From contig JBGSON010000014.1 of the NCBI GenBank assembly GCA_041739085.1, positions 1 through 64,000 on the forward strand: a stretch of DNA of 64,000 nucleotides, written 5' to 3'. Of this stretch, positions 34,057 through 43,326 are shown piece by piece. Under the pieces are notes generated by a model. The model worked only from the letters and a program-made list of their open reading frames with translations. It was not told where the DNA came from and did not search any database. Both the position numbers and the translations under genes were made by a program. This stretch comes from JBGSON01 sp041739085. GTDB lineage: Bacteria; Patescibacteriota; Gracilibacteria; CAIRYL01. Numbering within the stretch: position 1 is the stretch's first letter; every line of letters begins with the position of its first letter.

Positions 34057-36063
34057 CTACGATTCTCCATTCACATCCCAGCTGCTTGTGAATGAGTTCG
34101 GAGGCTTTCTTGTCGTTGCCTGCTCAATGACATCGTTCAATGCACCGCTTTCAACCGCTTGGGCAAGCGCATTGACGACATGAGGTGGAAGATATTTGCA
34201 TTTCCTTATCTGAAATTCAAAAATCACTCGTGCTTGTCGCAGGGTTTCTGATGCGAGGAGGAAAATATGGAATTCGCTTTTCTTCATAAATTTTTTCAAT
34301 GCCGACTCAAGAGACTTGAGAAACAGGGAGTGGTTACCGATCCCTTTCCTTTCATCATATTGGTATTCATCACATGCCTTTCGGAGACCTTCCATAAAAC
34401 TCCCAATTCTTTGTACCATTTCCTGATCCGTATCACTGATCGCCGGAAATATCGTCGCATTGCAGTAAGCACTGATCTTTGAATATAATGCCCTCCTGTC
34501 GAATTCATGAAGCGCCTTCTCCGGAGTCCAGTCCTGCTCAGAGATCCTCTTCATTTCTTTGAGTGCCACACTTACGATGAGTTCCCGAGCGTGTGGCTCA
34601 GTATATGGTCTGTCCGCTGCGATTATTGCTTCGAATTTGTCAGCAACCGCAATGATCTGATATTCAACAGGAAATTCAGTGAGGCTCCGTCCTTTTGGAT
34701 AACCTGATCCGTCCACGTGTTCGTGATGGGCAAGCGCGGCGGAATCACTTTGAGATCCATCCTTGATCGACTGGAGGATCTCATGCCCGAAGACTGTATG
34801 ACGCTGCATAGTTGCAAATTCCGCATCTGTGAGCGGTCCTCTCTTCTTCAGTATCCGATCATCAATGACGACCTTTCCGGCATCATGAGTCAGCCCCTGA
34901 AAATAAATATCCTCCTCTTTCGCTTTGCGTTCCCGCTCACTCATTCCAATGAATAATCCGAGGACACCCGCAATAGCGACCGCTATCTTCCCCACCCTGG
35001 GACTATGCCCCATCGTTGTCGTATCCTTGAGTCCAAAAATCGTCTCCAGCATTTTTACCGTCAGGTCATGTCGCTCTCTCTGTCCTCTCTTCTCCTCGAG
35101 AAGGTCGATGACGACAATAGCGAGTTCTCTCATAAATGCCGCTTCTTCATCCGAAATCGGTCTTTTCTCCAAAGTATTATCTACTGCGATGAATTCCCTT
35201 CGAAGTCCGGAACTGACATCCGAAACATAGTCATATCCTATGTCATCCATTCCTTCCTGAAAAACGGGTTTTTCTTCCAGGTCTACAGGTTTCAATGTCG
35301 CTTCATCGTCTTCATAGATCATGGTCTCTTCATCCCAGATGACCGCAAGAAGTCCATAGTAGGCAGAAGTATTTTCGATTGGGTTTTCGATATTTCCCTT
35401 TTGAATGATTGATACAGAAGCAATGGCCTTTCCCCGCAATTTATTTTCAACACAAACGCCCGAAATCATTTTTCCCTTCTGGTGAATCGAAACGATTTCT
35501 CCGTGCTGGACATCGGATAACGTGGAAAGCGGAGCTCCTCTCCTGCTATAAATATCATAAGATCCCGGCCGGAAAAAATCGCACGCTATCTTTTCTCCTT
35601 TCGCAGGATATATTCCCTTTCCTGCCCCATGGATGTCCAGTGCAGCTCCAGCGGTGAGAATGATCCTCGACAGACCCGATTCGACTTCCTCCTGCTTCTC
35701 AACTTCTTCATAGTAGGTGACGATATCTCCTCCGATCCTCTTTGCAATAAGTTCGAGGATTTTTTGAAGAATGACATCCGGATCGTTTTCGATGATATCC
35801 CGGAGAAGCTGAACCGTGTCTCCGAGCATGCTTGTTTTCATGAGGGATTCAGCATCCCTTTGTTGAAGAGCGGAAAAGAGCCGGGCATGTGTCTCATCCA
35901 TTTCAAAGACTATTCCCAGTACCTCTTGAGCAGCATTATGCAATGCATCTCTCATTCGTTCTGGCGAAATCTCTTCTTGTCCCTCAGTTGTTTTGAGACT
36001 CATCCGTTCCAGGATGCCTGCAATCTCCTTTGCCTTTGGATGTGGTGATTCAATTTTCGTCAC
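34057..36063 (-). CDS. HD-GYP domain protein with N-terminal sensor region
   Basis: Putative cyclic dinucleotide phosphodiesterase or related signalling hydrolase. The HD-GYP domain lies at about residues 345-510: GHSPRVGKIAVAIAG, GLTHDAGKVVIDD (the HD pair near residue 391), MQRHTVFGHEIL, and HHEHVDGSGYPKG (the GYP motif). The N-terminal ~330 residues contain a GAF-like region (residues ~70-330, with a VVTYYEEV-type segment and a redox/ligand pocket unknown). The C-terminal ~150 residues are helical. No GGDEF protein is in the window. No membrane segment; cytoplasmic. It stands alone between carbamate kinase and divergent nnrE. Confidence 0.85.
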   Translation of the reverse strand: MTKIESPHPKAKEIAGILERMSLKTTEGQEEISPERMRDALHNAAQEVLGIVFEMDETHARLFSALQQRDAESLMKTSMLGDTVQLLRDIIENDPDVILQKILELIAKRIGGDIVTYYEEVEKQEEVESGLSRIILTAGAALDIHGAGKGIYPAKGEKIACDFFRPGSYDIYSRRGAPLSTLSDVQHGEIVSIHQKGKMISGVCVENKLRGKAIASVSIIQKGNIENPIENTSAYYGLLAVIWDEETMIYEDDEATLKPVDLEEKPVFQEGMDDIGYDYVSDVSSGLRREFIAVDNTLEKRPISDEEAAFMRELAIVVIDLLEEKRGQRERHDLTVKMLETIFGLKDTTTMGHSPRVGKIAVAIAGVLGLFIGMSERERKAKEEDIYFQGLTHDAGKVVIDDRILKKRGPLTDAEFATMQRHTVFGHEILQSIKDGSQSDSAALAHHEHVDGSGYPKGRSLTEFPVEYQIIAVADKFEAIIAADRPYTEPHARELIVSVALKEMKRISEQDWTPEKALHEFDRRALYSKISAYCNATIFPAISDTDQEMVQRIGSFMEGLRKACDEYQYDERKGIGNHSLFLKSLESALKKFMKKSEFHIFLLASETLRQARVIFEFQIRKCKYLPPHVVNALAQAVESGALNDVIEQATTRKPPNSFTSSWDVNGES

Positions 36064-36217
36064 ATCATTGCGATACCGTTTTGTGGTGGAATTCAGAGTC
36101 CACTATAGAAGAGAATTTTTTTTATTGGCAATCATAATACTGCAGTTCGGTCAAGTTCTTGAAATGCGGTGGAAATATCGTGATGATGTATCTTGAAAAA
36201 TTGCATTTCTCTTCATC

Positions 36218-36898
36218 ATGAAAATCCCTGAAGTCACGGCAAATGAAATGCGTGAAATCGACCGGAGAGCGATCGAGGAATACAACATCCCTGCACTCTC
36301 ACTTATGGAGAATGCCGGACAACGTTCTGCAGAGTTCATCATACGCCACTATCCGCAGTCGGAGCGTATCACCATCCTCGCCGGAAAAGGGAATAACGGA
36401 GGCGATGGTCTCGTTGCAGCACTCTCTCTTCAGAAATCGGGAAAAACAGTGGAGATCGTCCTTGCTGATGATAAGCTGAAAGGCATTCCCCTTCTCCAGC
36501 TCCAGCGAGTAGAAGAGTTAAAAATCCCCGTTCTCCATTCCTTCCGCCAGAAGCCTGATATCATCATCGATGCTCTTCTCGGGTATAGTTCCCGCGGCAT
36601 TCCACGGGGACGGATCGGAGAACTCATCACGGAATCGAAAAAATATCCGGCGGAAATAATTTCTCTCGATATTCCGTCAGGATTCGATCTCGACACGGGT
36701 ACATTTTACTCGCCAAGTTTTCAGGGAGCGGTTGTTCTCACTTTTGGTCTCCCCAAAAAATATATGACGGGGAATCCGGGGATCAAAAAACTCTATCTCA
36801 TCGATATCGGTTTTCCGCAACCCATTTTTCAGTCCTTTGGGATTCAGTATCCGGAAGATATTTTCGCGCGGGGGTCTTTTAATGCGGAAATCTTTTGA
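36218..36898 (+). CDS. nnrE: NAD(P)H-hydrate epimerase
   Basis: YjeF_N domain protein that epimerises damaged NAD(P)H hydrates for repair. The domain fills the whole 226-residue protein: VTANEMREIDRRAIEE, SLMENAGQRSAEF, the phosphate loop LAGKGNNGGDGLVAA, IIDALLGYSSRGIPRG, SLDIPSGFDLDTG and VVLTFGLPKK are all in family order. The companion dehydratase domain (NnrD/YjeF_C) is not fused and not adjacent, so it must be elsewhere or missing. Confidence 0.9.
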   Translation: MKIPEVTANEMREIDRRAIEEYNIPALSLMENAGQRSAEFIIRHYPQSERITILAGKGNNGGDGLVAALSLQKSGKTVEIVLADDKLKGIPLLQLQRVEELKIPVLHSFRQKPDIIIDALLGYSSRGIPRGRIGELITESKKYPAEIISLDIPSGFDLDTGTFYSPSFQGAVVLTFGLPKKYMTGNPGIKKLYLIDIGFPQPIFQSFGIQYPEDIFARGSFNAEIF

Positions 36899-37133
36899 GC
36901 GGAAAAACTGAAAAGGATATAATGAGTATAGACTCTGCACTGATCGTTACCTCCTTGTCAGTTAACTTCTCTACAACTATTTCTGAGGGGGAAACAGGTC
37001 TTTGGGCACGCTGATGCGTTCTCTCGTCCTTCCCCACTTTGTTTCCCAGGGAAACAATTGCAAGGGACGAACGACAGGGGCGGAGTTTTCCCTTAAAGAC
37101 TTTCTCCAGATACACTCTTTCATTCACGACACA

Positions 37134-38159
37134 ATGGAATATGGGGAGCATCAAAACGATGAGAAAAACATCCATCAGCCGAAATCTTCGACCGGGATCA
37201 CCGCTTTCTGCCATAAGCACAACCGTCCCTATGACCCTGAATCCTCTGATGGATGCGTCCTCTGCACATCGAGCCATCTCTTCTCGAAGCACGAACGCTG
37301 CCACAGTATTCTTCCGAGGTTCTTTCTTCCCGTGCTGATTTTGCTCTTCTTCTTCGGGGCCGGGTATGTTCTCGTCTCATTTTATCTGAATACCTCAACG
37401 CCACCGTCTCCGATAAGCGAAAAAATCGATCCCGAGACGGAGAAAGACCTCATCCTTCAGATCGAAGACATCCTGTATGATGAACCTTCCATCGCGTTCG
37501 AAAGAGGAGCTCAGCTCGAAGCGATTACTACTGAACTGGCAGGAGATGTGCGCTCGTATGATTCTGATTTCTCCATGAAAGAAAGGACAGAGGCATTTTT
37601 CTCCTATTCTTCTCTCATTGGATCGATGCTGGAAGTCGGATATGGAGGGATCGATATCGAAACAGCGAGAAGAGAATGGGAGAAACTGAGGGATTCGGTC
37701 TTCACGGAGGCGGAATGGTTCCGGTCTTCTTCCCCGCTCAGTGCAGGGGACGATAGAGAAGTCCCCCTCGCGTCCGACGCAGAGGCGAATTCTGTCTCGA
37801 TCGAATCGTTTGATTACACGATCCGCCGTCTCGAATCACTCCTGGCACTGGGAAAGGAAACCGGACTCAGTTACGATGCTGAAAATGACACAGGCGGATG
37901 GGATGCCTTCCGGGATGACTGGGATAGCGAGATTGAGGAACTCCGAAGGATCTTTCCCGATGCTCCTCTTTCAAATGATGATGAGCAGATCATGAAGTCA
38001 TACATTTTTCTTACGAACGCCCTCCTGGAACTTTCATCGTTCTCCTCCTCAGTGAGCGGAGAAATCATCCCCGACGTGCATGAGAGAGAGGCTCATCTCG
38101 ATCTGGCCGGGGATCACATTAAAAAAGCCCGTGAACATCTCATGCTGCTTTCTAAGTAG
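37134..38159 (+). CDS. Unknown membrane-anchored protein with N-terminal Cys/His motif
   Basis: Not recognised. From the ATG at 37134 the protein has 341 residues. An N-terminal cytoplasmic segment has a probable metal site (FCHKHNRPYDPESSDGCVLC, then HERCH). One strong transmembrane helix follows (FFLPVLILLFFFGAGYVLVS, about residues 60-80), then a ~250-residue acidic, helical extracytoplasmic domain. The longer reading from 37002 adds 44 residues of unlikely composition. The layout (zinc-ribbon-like head, one helix, large outer domain) suggests a sensor or envelope scaffold, but this is inference. Confidence 0.55.
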   Translation: MEYGEHQNDEKNIHQPKSSTGITAFCHKHNRPYDPESSDGCVLCTSSHLFSKHERCHSILPRFFLPVLILLFFFGAGYVLVSFYLNTSTPPSPISEKIDPETEKDLILQIEDILYDEPSIAFERGAQLEAITTELAGDVRSYDSDFSMKERTEAFFSYSSLIGSMLEVGYGGIDIETARREWEKLRDSVFTEAEWFRSSSPLSAGDDREVPLASDAEANSVSIESFDYTIRRLESLLALGKETGLSYDAENDTGGWDAFRDDWDSEIEELRRIFPDAPLSNDDEQIMKSYIFLTNALLELSSFSSSVSGEIIPDVHEREAHLDLAGDHIKKAREHLMLLSK

Positions 38160-38230
38160 CGTCATTCATCCCTCATCCATTGCGGAATGAGAGGAAACCG
38201 TTACAATGAAGACTCTTCTCTCCCCCCTCC

Positions 38231-38818
38231 ATGACTCTGAATGAAGAATCCGCGTTTCAAGGCTCTGAAGGAGAACTCATCCTCTACAAGGAATTCCTTT
38301 CTCATTCCCTCGATTTCAAATCCACGATCCTCAAGAAAAACAAATCAGAGGAATATTGTATATATGTCTATGCATGGAGAAGTGGTGCGACGTCGGATGA
38401 ACACTCCGATTCCTTTTGGGAACGGATATATGGACCGATCAGTCTCGAGAATGCTGAAATGTCGCAAAAAATAGCACTCGAACAGCTTCGGATCTTTTCC
38501 GGGGAACTCATCGATGGAAGAAAAACCGCAAAAGACATCGAGAGACTGCGAGAGATTTCCGGGGATGAGAATGCCGAATATCTCGCTCCGCTCTCATTCC
38601 CTGTGAAACAATATGTGCAGGGGAAAACGGGAGAGGAAAAAATCCCTGTTTCGGCGACAACGCTCGTGATCGCGAATGACCTCTTCTACATAGAGCACGG
38701 GAAAAATTGGTCGATCGGGACTCAGGATGACGAGAAGACGATTCACTGCTTCAGGTCCTATTCCTCTCTTGAAGAGGCGATTCATGATGTTCATAAAGCG
38801 GACTGCAGTTGTTCATAG
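38231..38818 (+). CDS. Hypothetical protein
   Basis: Not recognised. 195 residues, soluble, mixed alpha/beta by appearance. It contains EYCIYVYAWRSGATSDEHS near residue 42 and ends with a cysteine pair (CSCS). A 71-bp gap separates it from the membrane-anchored unknown on the same strand, and a shared transcript is possible. It precedes the CCA-adding enzyme by 174 bp. Confidence 0.5.
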   Translation: MTLNEESAFQGSEGELILYKEFLSHSLDFKSTILKKNKSEEYCIYVYAWRSGATSDEHSDSFWERIYGPISLENAEMSQKIALEQLRIFSGELIDGRKTAKDIERLREISGDENAEYLAPLSFPVKQYVQGKTGEEKIPVSATTLVIANDLFYIEHGKNWSIGTQDDEKTIHCFRSYSSLEEAIHDVHKADCSCS

Positions 38819-38992
38819 GCTCCCGTTAATGATTCAGAGAGAATCAGCAATTTTTATTGGTGGATATGACTCCGGAAGGCTTTTCTGAACCCACAACATT
38901 GTGGTTGAGGATTGTTCGGTGATGACAGACGCCGAGATGATTATTCTCCCCAAATCAAAAGAGATGAGATATGATGAAGAAAATATGGATTT

Positions 38993-40351
38993 ATGGAGCA
39001 GACTGCTATTTCCATCGTCAAAACCCTGAAGAAAGCCGGACACACTGCGTATTTTGCCGGAGGATACGTCCGCGACATTCTTCTCGATCATGAACCTGAT
39101 GACATTGATATCGCCACGAACGCGCGTCCTGAGGAGATCGAAAAGCTCTTTCGGAAAACATATTCCATCGGAAAGCATTTCGGCGTCATCCTCGTCGAGG
39201 AAAACGGCCATCATTTCGAGATCGCGACCTTCCGGAGCGATTCGGGATATTCCGATGGAAGGAGGCCGAACGCAGTCCTTTTCACCACTGCCGAAGAAGA
39301 TGCACTCCGGAGGGATTTTACGATCAACGGGATGTTTTTTGATCCCATCTCCCGCAAGATCCACGACTATGTCGGAGGTGAAAAAGATCTCCAGATGAAA
39401 ACACTCCGCTTCATCAGAGACCCGGATGAAAGGATCAACGAGGACCACCTGAGAATACTACGCGCAGTGCGCTTTAAGAACCGATTCGGATTCACCTATG
39501 ACAAAAAGAGCGAAGCCGCTCTCAAAAAGAATGCCGGCCTTATTTCACGGGTATCTGTGGAAAGGATCCAGGATGAACTCACGAAAATGCTTGTGAGGCC
39601 AACGAGAAAAAATTCCTTCGAGGACCTTTTCCATTTCCAGATCCTCCATGTCATCCTCCCGGAACTCCTGGAACTGAAGAACATCCCCCAGCCGGAAAAT
39701 TTTCACGCCGAGGGCGATGCCTTTATCCATACGATGCTCGTGATCCAAGAGCTCCCCGAAAAACCGAGTCCCGAGCTCGCATGGGCCGGTCTCTTCCATG
39801 ACCTCGGGAAAGCGGAAACCCTTACCTTTGAGGGGAGCCGCATCCGCTTCCCCTATCACGCGGAAGCCGGAGAAAAAATCGCGAAAAAAATATTGAAACG
39901 ACTGAAATTCAGCAAAACATCCGAGTGGCATATTCTCTGGCTCATTAAATATCACCATCTCTTTGATGAATGGGAACAGATGAAATGGCATACGAAAATC
40001 CGGTATTTTGACAATCCGTTCTTCGACGACCTCATCCATCTCCATCGCGCAGATCTCTTCGGGTGCATCCCCCTCATCCCGGATTACCACAAACTCGGGG
40101 AAGAAAAACTGAAGACCATCACCGAAGAATATGAGCGCGCCCATTTTATGAACCTCCTCCCTTCGGCCATGCCGGAACACCTGAGCGGGAATGAGATAAT
40201 GGAAATCCTTTCCCTCTCTCCCGGATGGCAAGTCGGCGAAGTGAAGAAAAATCTCCGCGACGCGCAGCTCATGGGAGAGGTGAAAACGAAGAAAGGAGCG
40301 ATCGCGTGGGTGAAGAGGAAATACAGGAAGAATGAGGAAGTCGGGAAGTAA
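38993..40351 (+). CDS. cca: CCA tRNA nucleotidyltransferase / poly(A) polymerase family
   Basis: Class II nucleotidyltransferase that adds or repairs the tRNA 3' CCA. The N-terminal catalytic part shows FAGGYVRDILL and DDIDIATNA (metal-binding aspartates), then RRDFTINGMFFDP and EDHLRILRAVRF. An HD-type domain follows in the middle (FHDLGKAETLTFEG, with IKYHHLFDEW). 452 residues, family norm. Both tRNAs in the window already encode CCA, so the enzyme here may mainly repair ends. The start is the ATG at 38993. Confidence 0.9.
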   Translation: MEQTAISIVKTLKKAGHTAYFAGGYVRDILLDHEPDDIDIATNARPEEIEKLFRKTYSIGKHFGVILVEENGHHFEIATFRSDSGYSDGRRPNAVLFTTAEEDALRRDFTINGMFFDPISRKIHDYVGGEKDLQMKTLRFIRDPDERINEDHLRILRAVRFKNRFGFTYDKKSEAALKKNAGLISRVSVERIQDELTKMLVRPTRKNSFEDLFHFQILHVILPELLELKNIPQPENFHAEGDAFIHTMLVIQELPEKPSPELAWAGLFHDLGKAETLTFEGSRIRFPYHAEAGEKIAKKILKRLKFSKTSEWHILWLIKYHHLFDEWEQMKWHTKIRYFDNPFFDDLIHLHRADLFGCIPLIPDYHKLGEEKLKTITEEYERAHFMNLLPSAMPEHLSGNEIMEILSLSPGWQVGEVKKNLRDAQLMGEVKTKKGAIAWVKRKYRKNEEVGK

Positions 40352-40379
40352 GAAGTAGGGATTACGCAACCCCTACTTC
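40352..40379 (+). terminator. Hairpin after cca
   Basis: GAAGTAGGG and CCCTACTTC form a perfect 9-bp stem with a 10-base loop directly at the stop codon, followed by a pyrimidine-rich stretch with degenerate repeats of CCTAATTC/CCTACTTC type (40371-40440). Confidence 0.6.
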
Positions 40380-40498
40380 CTAATTCCTATTTCCCAATTC
40401 CTACTTCCTCATTCTTCCTTCTCCTCCCTCCCCTTCTTCTAGAAAAACATTTTTCCGGGAAACGCACTTCTCTTCCGTGCTCCTCCCTGGCTTTTCTC

Positions 40499-40527
40499 TT
40501 GCCCCGTGAGCTGAAAACGGGTACAGT
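40499..40527 (+). promoter_or_regulatory. Probable promoter of infB
   Basis: TTGCCC, 17 bases, TACAGT, about 27 bases before the ATG at 40554. Confidence 0.45.
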
Positions 40528-40553
40528 TTCAATACGTTAAACGCGATGGACGA

Positions 40554-41015
40554 ATGGCAGTGATGATCAGAATGGCGCAAGTGGCAAAACACTTGGGAAT
40601 AAGTTCCCAAGATTTAAGAAAGCTTCTCCTCGAGGTGAATCTTGGCGTGAAAGCGACTGATCGCGAGGTCGACGAAAATCTTGCCGCAGGAATCGTCCGT
40701 TTCGCATCACGCCGTCTCAAGATCAAATGCGATCCCCTCATCAAGTATGATGAAAAAGTAGTTGATGATGAGGAGACAGCAGGACCGCAAGAAGAGGGAG
40801 AGGAAAAAGAAAAAAAACTCTCTTCTGCGCTCAATCAGCTCCATGATATTGCAGAAAAATCAAAAAAGGACATTGTAAGAAAACGGGAGGAAGACCGGAT
40901 CCGCATAGAAAAAGAAAAGAAGGACAAGGAAATCGAGGAAGAGAAATCGAAGAAAAAACTTTCGATACTGAGAAAGATCGAGATATCTCCTGAAGCCGCG
41001 GCAGCAGCAAAGTAA
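40554..41015 (+). CDS. infB N-terminal fragment (IF2_N domain and linker)
   Basis: The first ~55 residues look like an IF-2 N-terminal domain: MAQVAKHLGISSQDLRKLL followed by VNLGVKATDREVDE. The rest is the charged, lysine/glutamate-rich linker that normally joins this domain to the G domain, ending ISPEAAAAAK. It stops at TAA 41013-41015, and the main IF-2 ORF begins in the same frame four bases later. The two ORFs together would make one ordinary IF-2 of about 780 residues. The true start could be the Met at 40563 or 40572. Confidence 0.8.
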   Translation: MAVMIRMAQVAKHLGISSQDLRKLLLEVNLGVKATDREVDENLAAGIVRFASRRLKIKCDPLIKYDEKVVDDEETAGPQEEGEEKEKKLSSALNQLHDIAEKSKKDIVRKREEDRIRIEKEKKDKEIEEEKSKKKLSILRKIEISPEAAAAAK

Positions 41016-41018
41016 AAA

Positions 41019-42890
41019 ATGATCGAGGATGAAGAGCAGAAACGACTCAGGAAGAAGGAAAGAGAAGAGGAGACGATCGAAAGGAAACTTCTTCAGAAAA
41101 AGCGTCAGGATCAGATTTTTGTGAAGAAGGAGGGAACAGTGGAGCTCCCCGATCAGCTTTCCGTGAAAGAGTTTGCCGAAAAAATAGGCATCCCCACATC
41201 ACAGATACTCGCTTCTCTTGTTAAGAACGGTGTTTTCGCGAACCTCAATTCAACGATTGATTTCGAGACATTCCAGCTCATCGCCATGGAACATGAAGTC
41301 GAAGTCAAGAAAACCGAATCCACTGCCACTTCCGAGATGCTCTTCGAGGGAAATCTCCATGAACTCCTGAAAGATGATGCCGGGAATCTCACCCCCCGGC
41401 CTCCTGTTATTGTGGTCATCGGCCATGTCGATCATGGAAAAACAAGCATCCTTGACCGGATCAGAAAAGCGAAAGTGGCTGAGGGAGAAGCGGGAGGTAT
41501 CACGCAACATATCGGAGCATACCAGATCGATAAAAACGGCCGCTTCATCACCTTTCTTGATACCCCAGGACATGAGTCATTCACAGCGATGCGGGCTCGC
41601 GGAACTAAGACCGCTGACATTGCTATTCTCGTTGTCGCAGCGGACGAGGGTGTGAAGCCACAGACGATTGAGGCCATTCATCATGCTCAGGAAGCCGGGA
41701 TTCCGATCATTGTCGCTATGAACAAGATCGACAAGCAGAGTGCGAATCCGGAGAGGGTGAAAGGAGAACTCAATGAGAATGGACTTCATCCGGAAGAATG
41801 GGGTGGGACTGTCCCCGTCATTCCCGTTTCAGCGCATTCGGGAGAAGGGATCGACGACCTCCTGGAAATCGTTCTCCTCCAGGCTGACCTCCTTGATCTC
41901 AGGGCGAATCCAAATCGAAAAACAGTCGGGACCGTCATCGAAGCGCATCTTGATCCTTCTGTTGGTCCTGTTGCCACGATCCTCGTCAATACCGGAACGC
42001 TGAGGATCAAAGACCCTTTCCTCATCGGGAGAGTGAAAGGCCGGGTAAAAACGATGATTGATGCGTCCGGGAAAAGTCTGAAGGAAATCACCCCCGGCGG
42101 TGCCGCCCAGATCTCTGGGATTGATGAGATCCCCACTCCCGGAGACATCATTCAGGTATTCGACAATGAAAAAATCATCCATAAGAAGATCGATGAACTC
42201 AAAGCGCTTCATTATCTGAAGAAAGGAATGGGGCTTGGCGTCTCCCAGATCATCGACAAACTTCAGCACGGAGAGATGAAATTCCTAAAAATCGTTCTCA
42301 AGGCAGACACCAACGGATCATTGGAGGCGGTCAAACAGTCGATCGACAAGATCAAGAATCCGAATGTGGGGGTAAAGATCATCCACGCCGCTGTCGGCGC
42401 GGTCTCTGATACTGATGTGCTCATGGCCGCAGCGAGCCAGGGGATCGTCATCGGATTCAATGTCATCATCTCTCCGAGAGTGAGCCGGATCGCAGATAAG
42501 GAGTCCGTAGAAGTCCAGAACTATGACATCATCTACAATCTCATCGCCGACATCGAAAAGATCCTCACGGGGCTCCTCGAGCCTGAGCTTGTTGAAGTCA
42601 TTGTCGGAACATCGATCGTGAGACAGATCTTCTTCACGAAGAGAAAACTCATGATCGTCGGATGCAAAGTGGAATCAGGAAAAATGAAATTGAAGTCAAA
42701 GACGAGAGTCTTCCGGAACGATGAAAAAATCGGAGATGGGGTGATCATCGGTCTCCAGCATTTCGATAAGAAAGTGAAGGAAGTGGAGGAAAACCAGGAG
42801 TGCGGAATACAATTTGAAAGCGATATCCCTCTGGAGGTCGGAGATAAGGTGGAGTGCTTTGAATTGGAAAAACGGATCAGGACGCTCTAA
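41019..42890 (+). CDS. infB: Translation initiation factor IF-2, main part
   Basis: GTPase that places initiator tRNA on the ribosome. 623 residues: a charged linker, a second IF2_N-like unit (VKEFAEKIGIPTSQILASLV), then the G domain with GHVDHGKTSILD (about residue 135), a switch II stretch with LDTPGHESF, and MNKIDK, followed by domains II-IV ending GDKVECFELEKRIRTL. The ATG follows an in-frame TAA after one codon (TAA-AAA-ATG), so translation could restart here after the upstream ORF. The stop is not a frameshift: both parts are in one frame. Confidence 0.95.
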   Translation: MIEDEEQKRLRKKEREEETIERKLLQKKRQDQIFVKKEGTVELPDQLSVKEFAEKIGIPTSQILASLVKNGVFANLNSTIDFETFQLIAMEHEVEVKKTESTATSEMLFEGNLHELLKDDAGNLTPRPPVIVVIGHVDHGKTSILDRIRKAKVAEGEAGGITQHIGAYQIDKNGRFITFLDTPGHESFTAMRARGTKTADIAILVVAADEGVKPQTIEAIHHAQEAGIPIIVAMNKIDKQSANPERVKGELNENGLHPEEWGGTVPVIPVSAHSGEGIDDLLEIVLLQADLLDLRANPNRKTVGTVIEAHLDPSVGPVATILVNTGTLRIKDPFLIGRVKGRVKTMIDASGKSLKEITPGGAAQISGIDEIPTPGDIIQVFDNEKIIHKKIDELKALHYLKKGMGLGVSQIIDKLQHGEMKFLKIVLKADTNGSLEAVKQSIDKIKNPNVGVKIIHAAVGAVSDTDVLMAAASQGIVIGFNVIISPRVSRIADKESVEVQNYDIIYNLIADIEKILTGLLEPELVEVIVGTSIVRQIFFTKRKLMIVGCKVESGKMKLKSKTRVFRNDEKIGDGVIIGLQHFDKKVKEVEENQECGIQFESDIPLEVGDKVECFELEKRIRTL

Positions 42891-42897
42891 AGGAGAG

Positions 42898-42965
42898 CAG
42901 ACAAGCGGTCAAGCGGGTAAGCATTTGTTTCGCTTGCTTGTTTTCTTGTCCGCTTGCACGCTCGT
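42898..42965. terminator. Nested hairpins between infB and the pilin gene
   Basis: CAAGCGG and CCGCTTG, with AAGCG/CGCTT repeats inside, can fold into nested hairpins in the space between the convergent infB and pilin stops. Probably a two-way terminator; there is no clean T run. Confidence 0.4.
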
Positions 42966-42967
42966 TC

Positions 42968-43315
42968 TCAGGCGATGATCCTCGATACCGCCATGGTTAT
43001 TCCATATGAGAGAAGCGCGATGACGAGCCCGAATGCTCCCCATTTCAGGGTGCGTTTTGCCTGGGTCTTCTTATATTCTTCCCCCGCGGCAAGCGCATAT
43101 TGAATTCCTCCGATGATAAAAACAAGTGCGGCAACGCTTCCTGCAACCATAAGAAGCACCTGAGCGATCGAGTCGAGGATTTCCGGGATCGATGTCTTCG
43201 GAAGCACGGAAGGCGGGCGATACTCCCCTATCCTCCCCTGGTCAGAAGTATTCGCTCCATAAGAAGTGGTCATCCCGGCGAGCATGCAAATGATGAAAAC
43301 AGAAATTCGTTTCAT
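42968..43315 (-). CDS. TrbC/VirB2-like T4SS pilin, single unit
   Basis: A small membrane protein with a signal peptide (MKRISVFIICMLAGMTTSYGA), then two hydrophobic helices: one ending ALVFIIGGIQYALAAGEEYK, and a second in WGAFGLVIALLSYGITMAV. GGIQYALAAG and the basic KKTQAKRTLKWG loop are typical of the T4SS-pilin family found in Patescibacteria. The start at 43315 removes an overlap with the upstream pilin gene. It probably forms a surface filament or a membrane pore together with the neighbour. Confidence 0.75.
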   Translation of the reverse strand: MKRISVFIICMLAGMTTSYGANTSDQGRIGEYRPPSVLPKTSIPEILDSIAQVLLMVAGSVAALVFIIGGIQYALAAGEEYKKTQAKRTLKWGAFGLVIALLSYGITMAVSRIIA

Positions 43316-43326
43316 TGAAAATGGGA

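Noticed and set aside
40371..40440. Possible CRISPR-like repeats (CCTAATTCCTATTTCCC and similar)
   Set aside because: The units are short, irregular and pyrimidine-rich without unique spacers; this is a simple-sequence tract.
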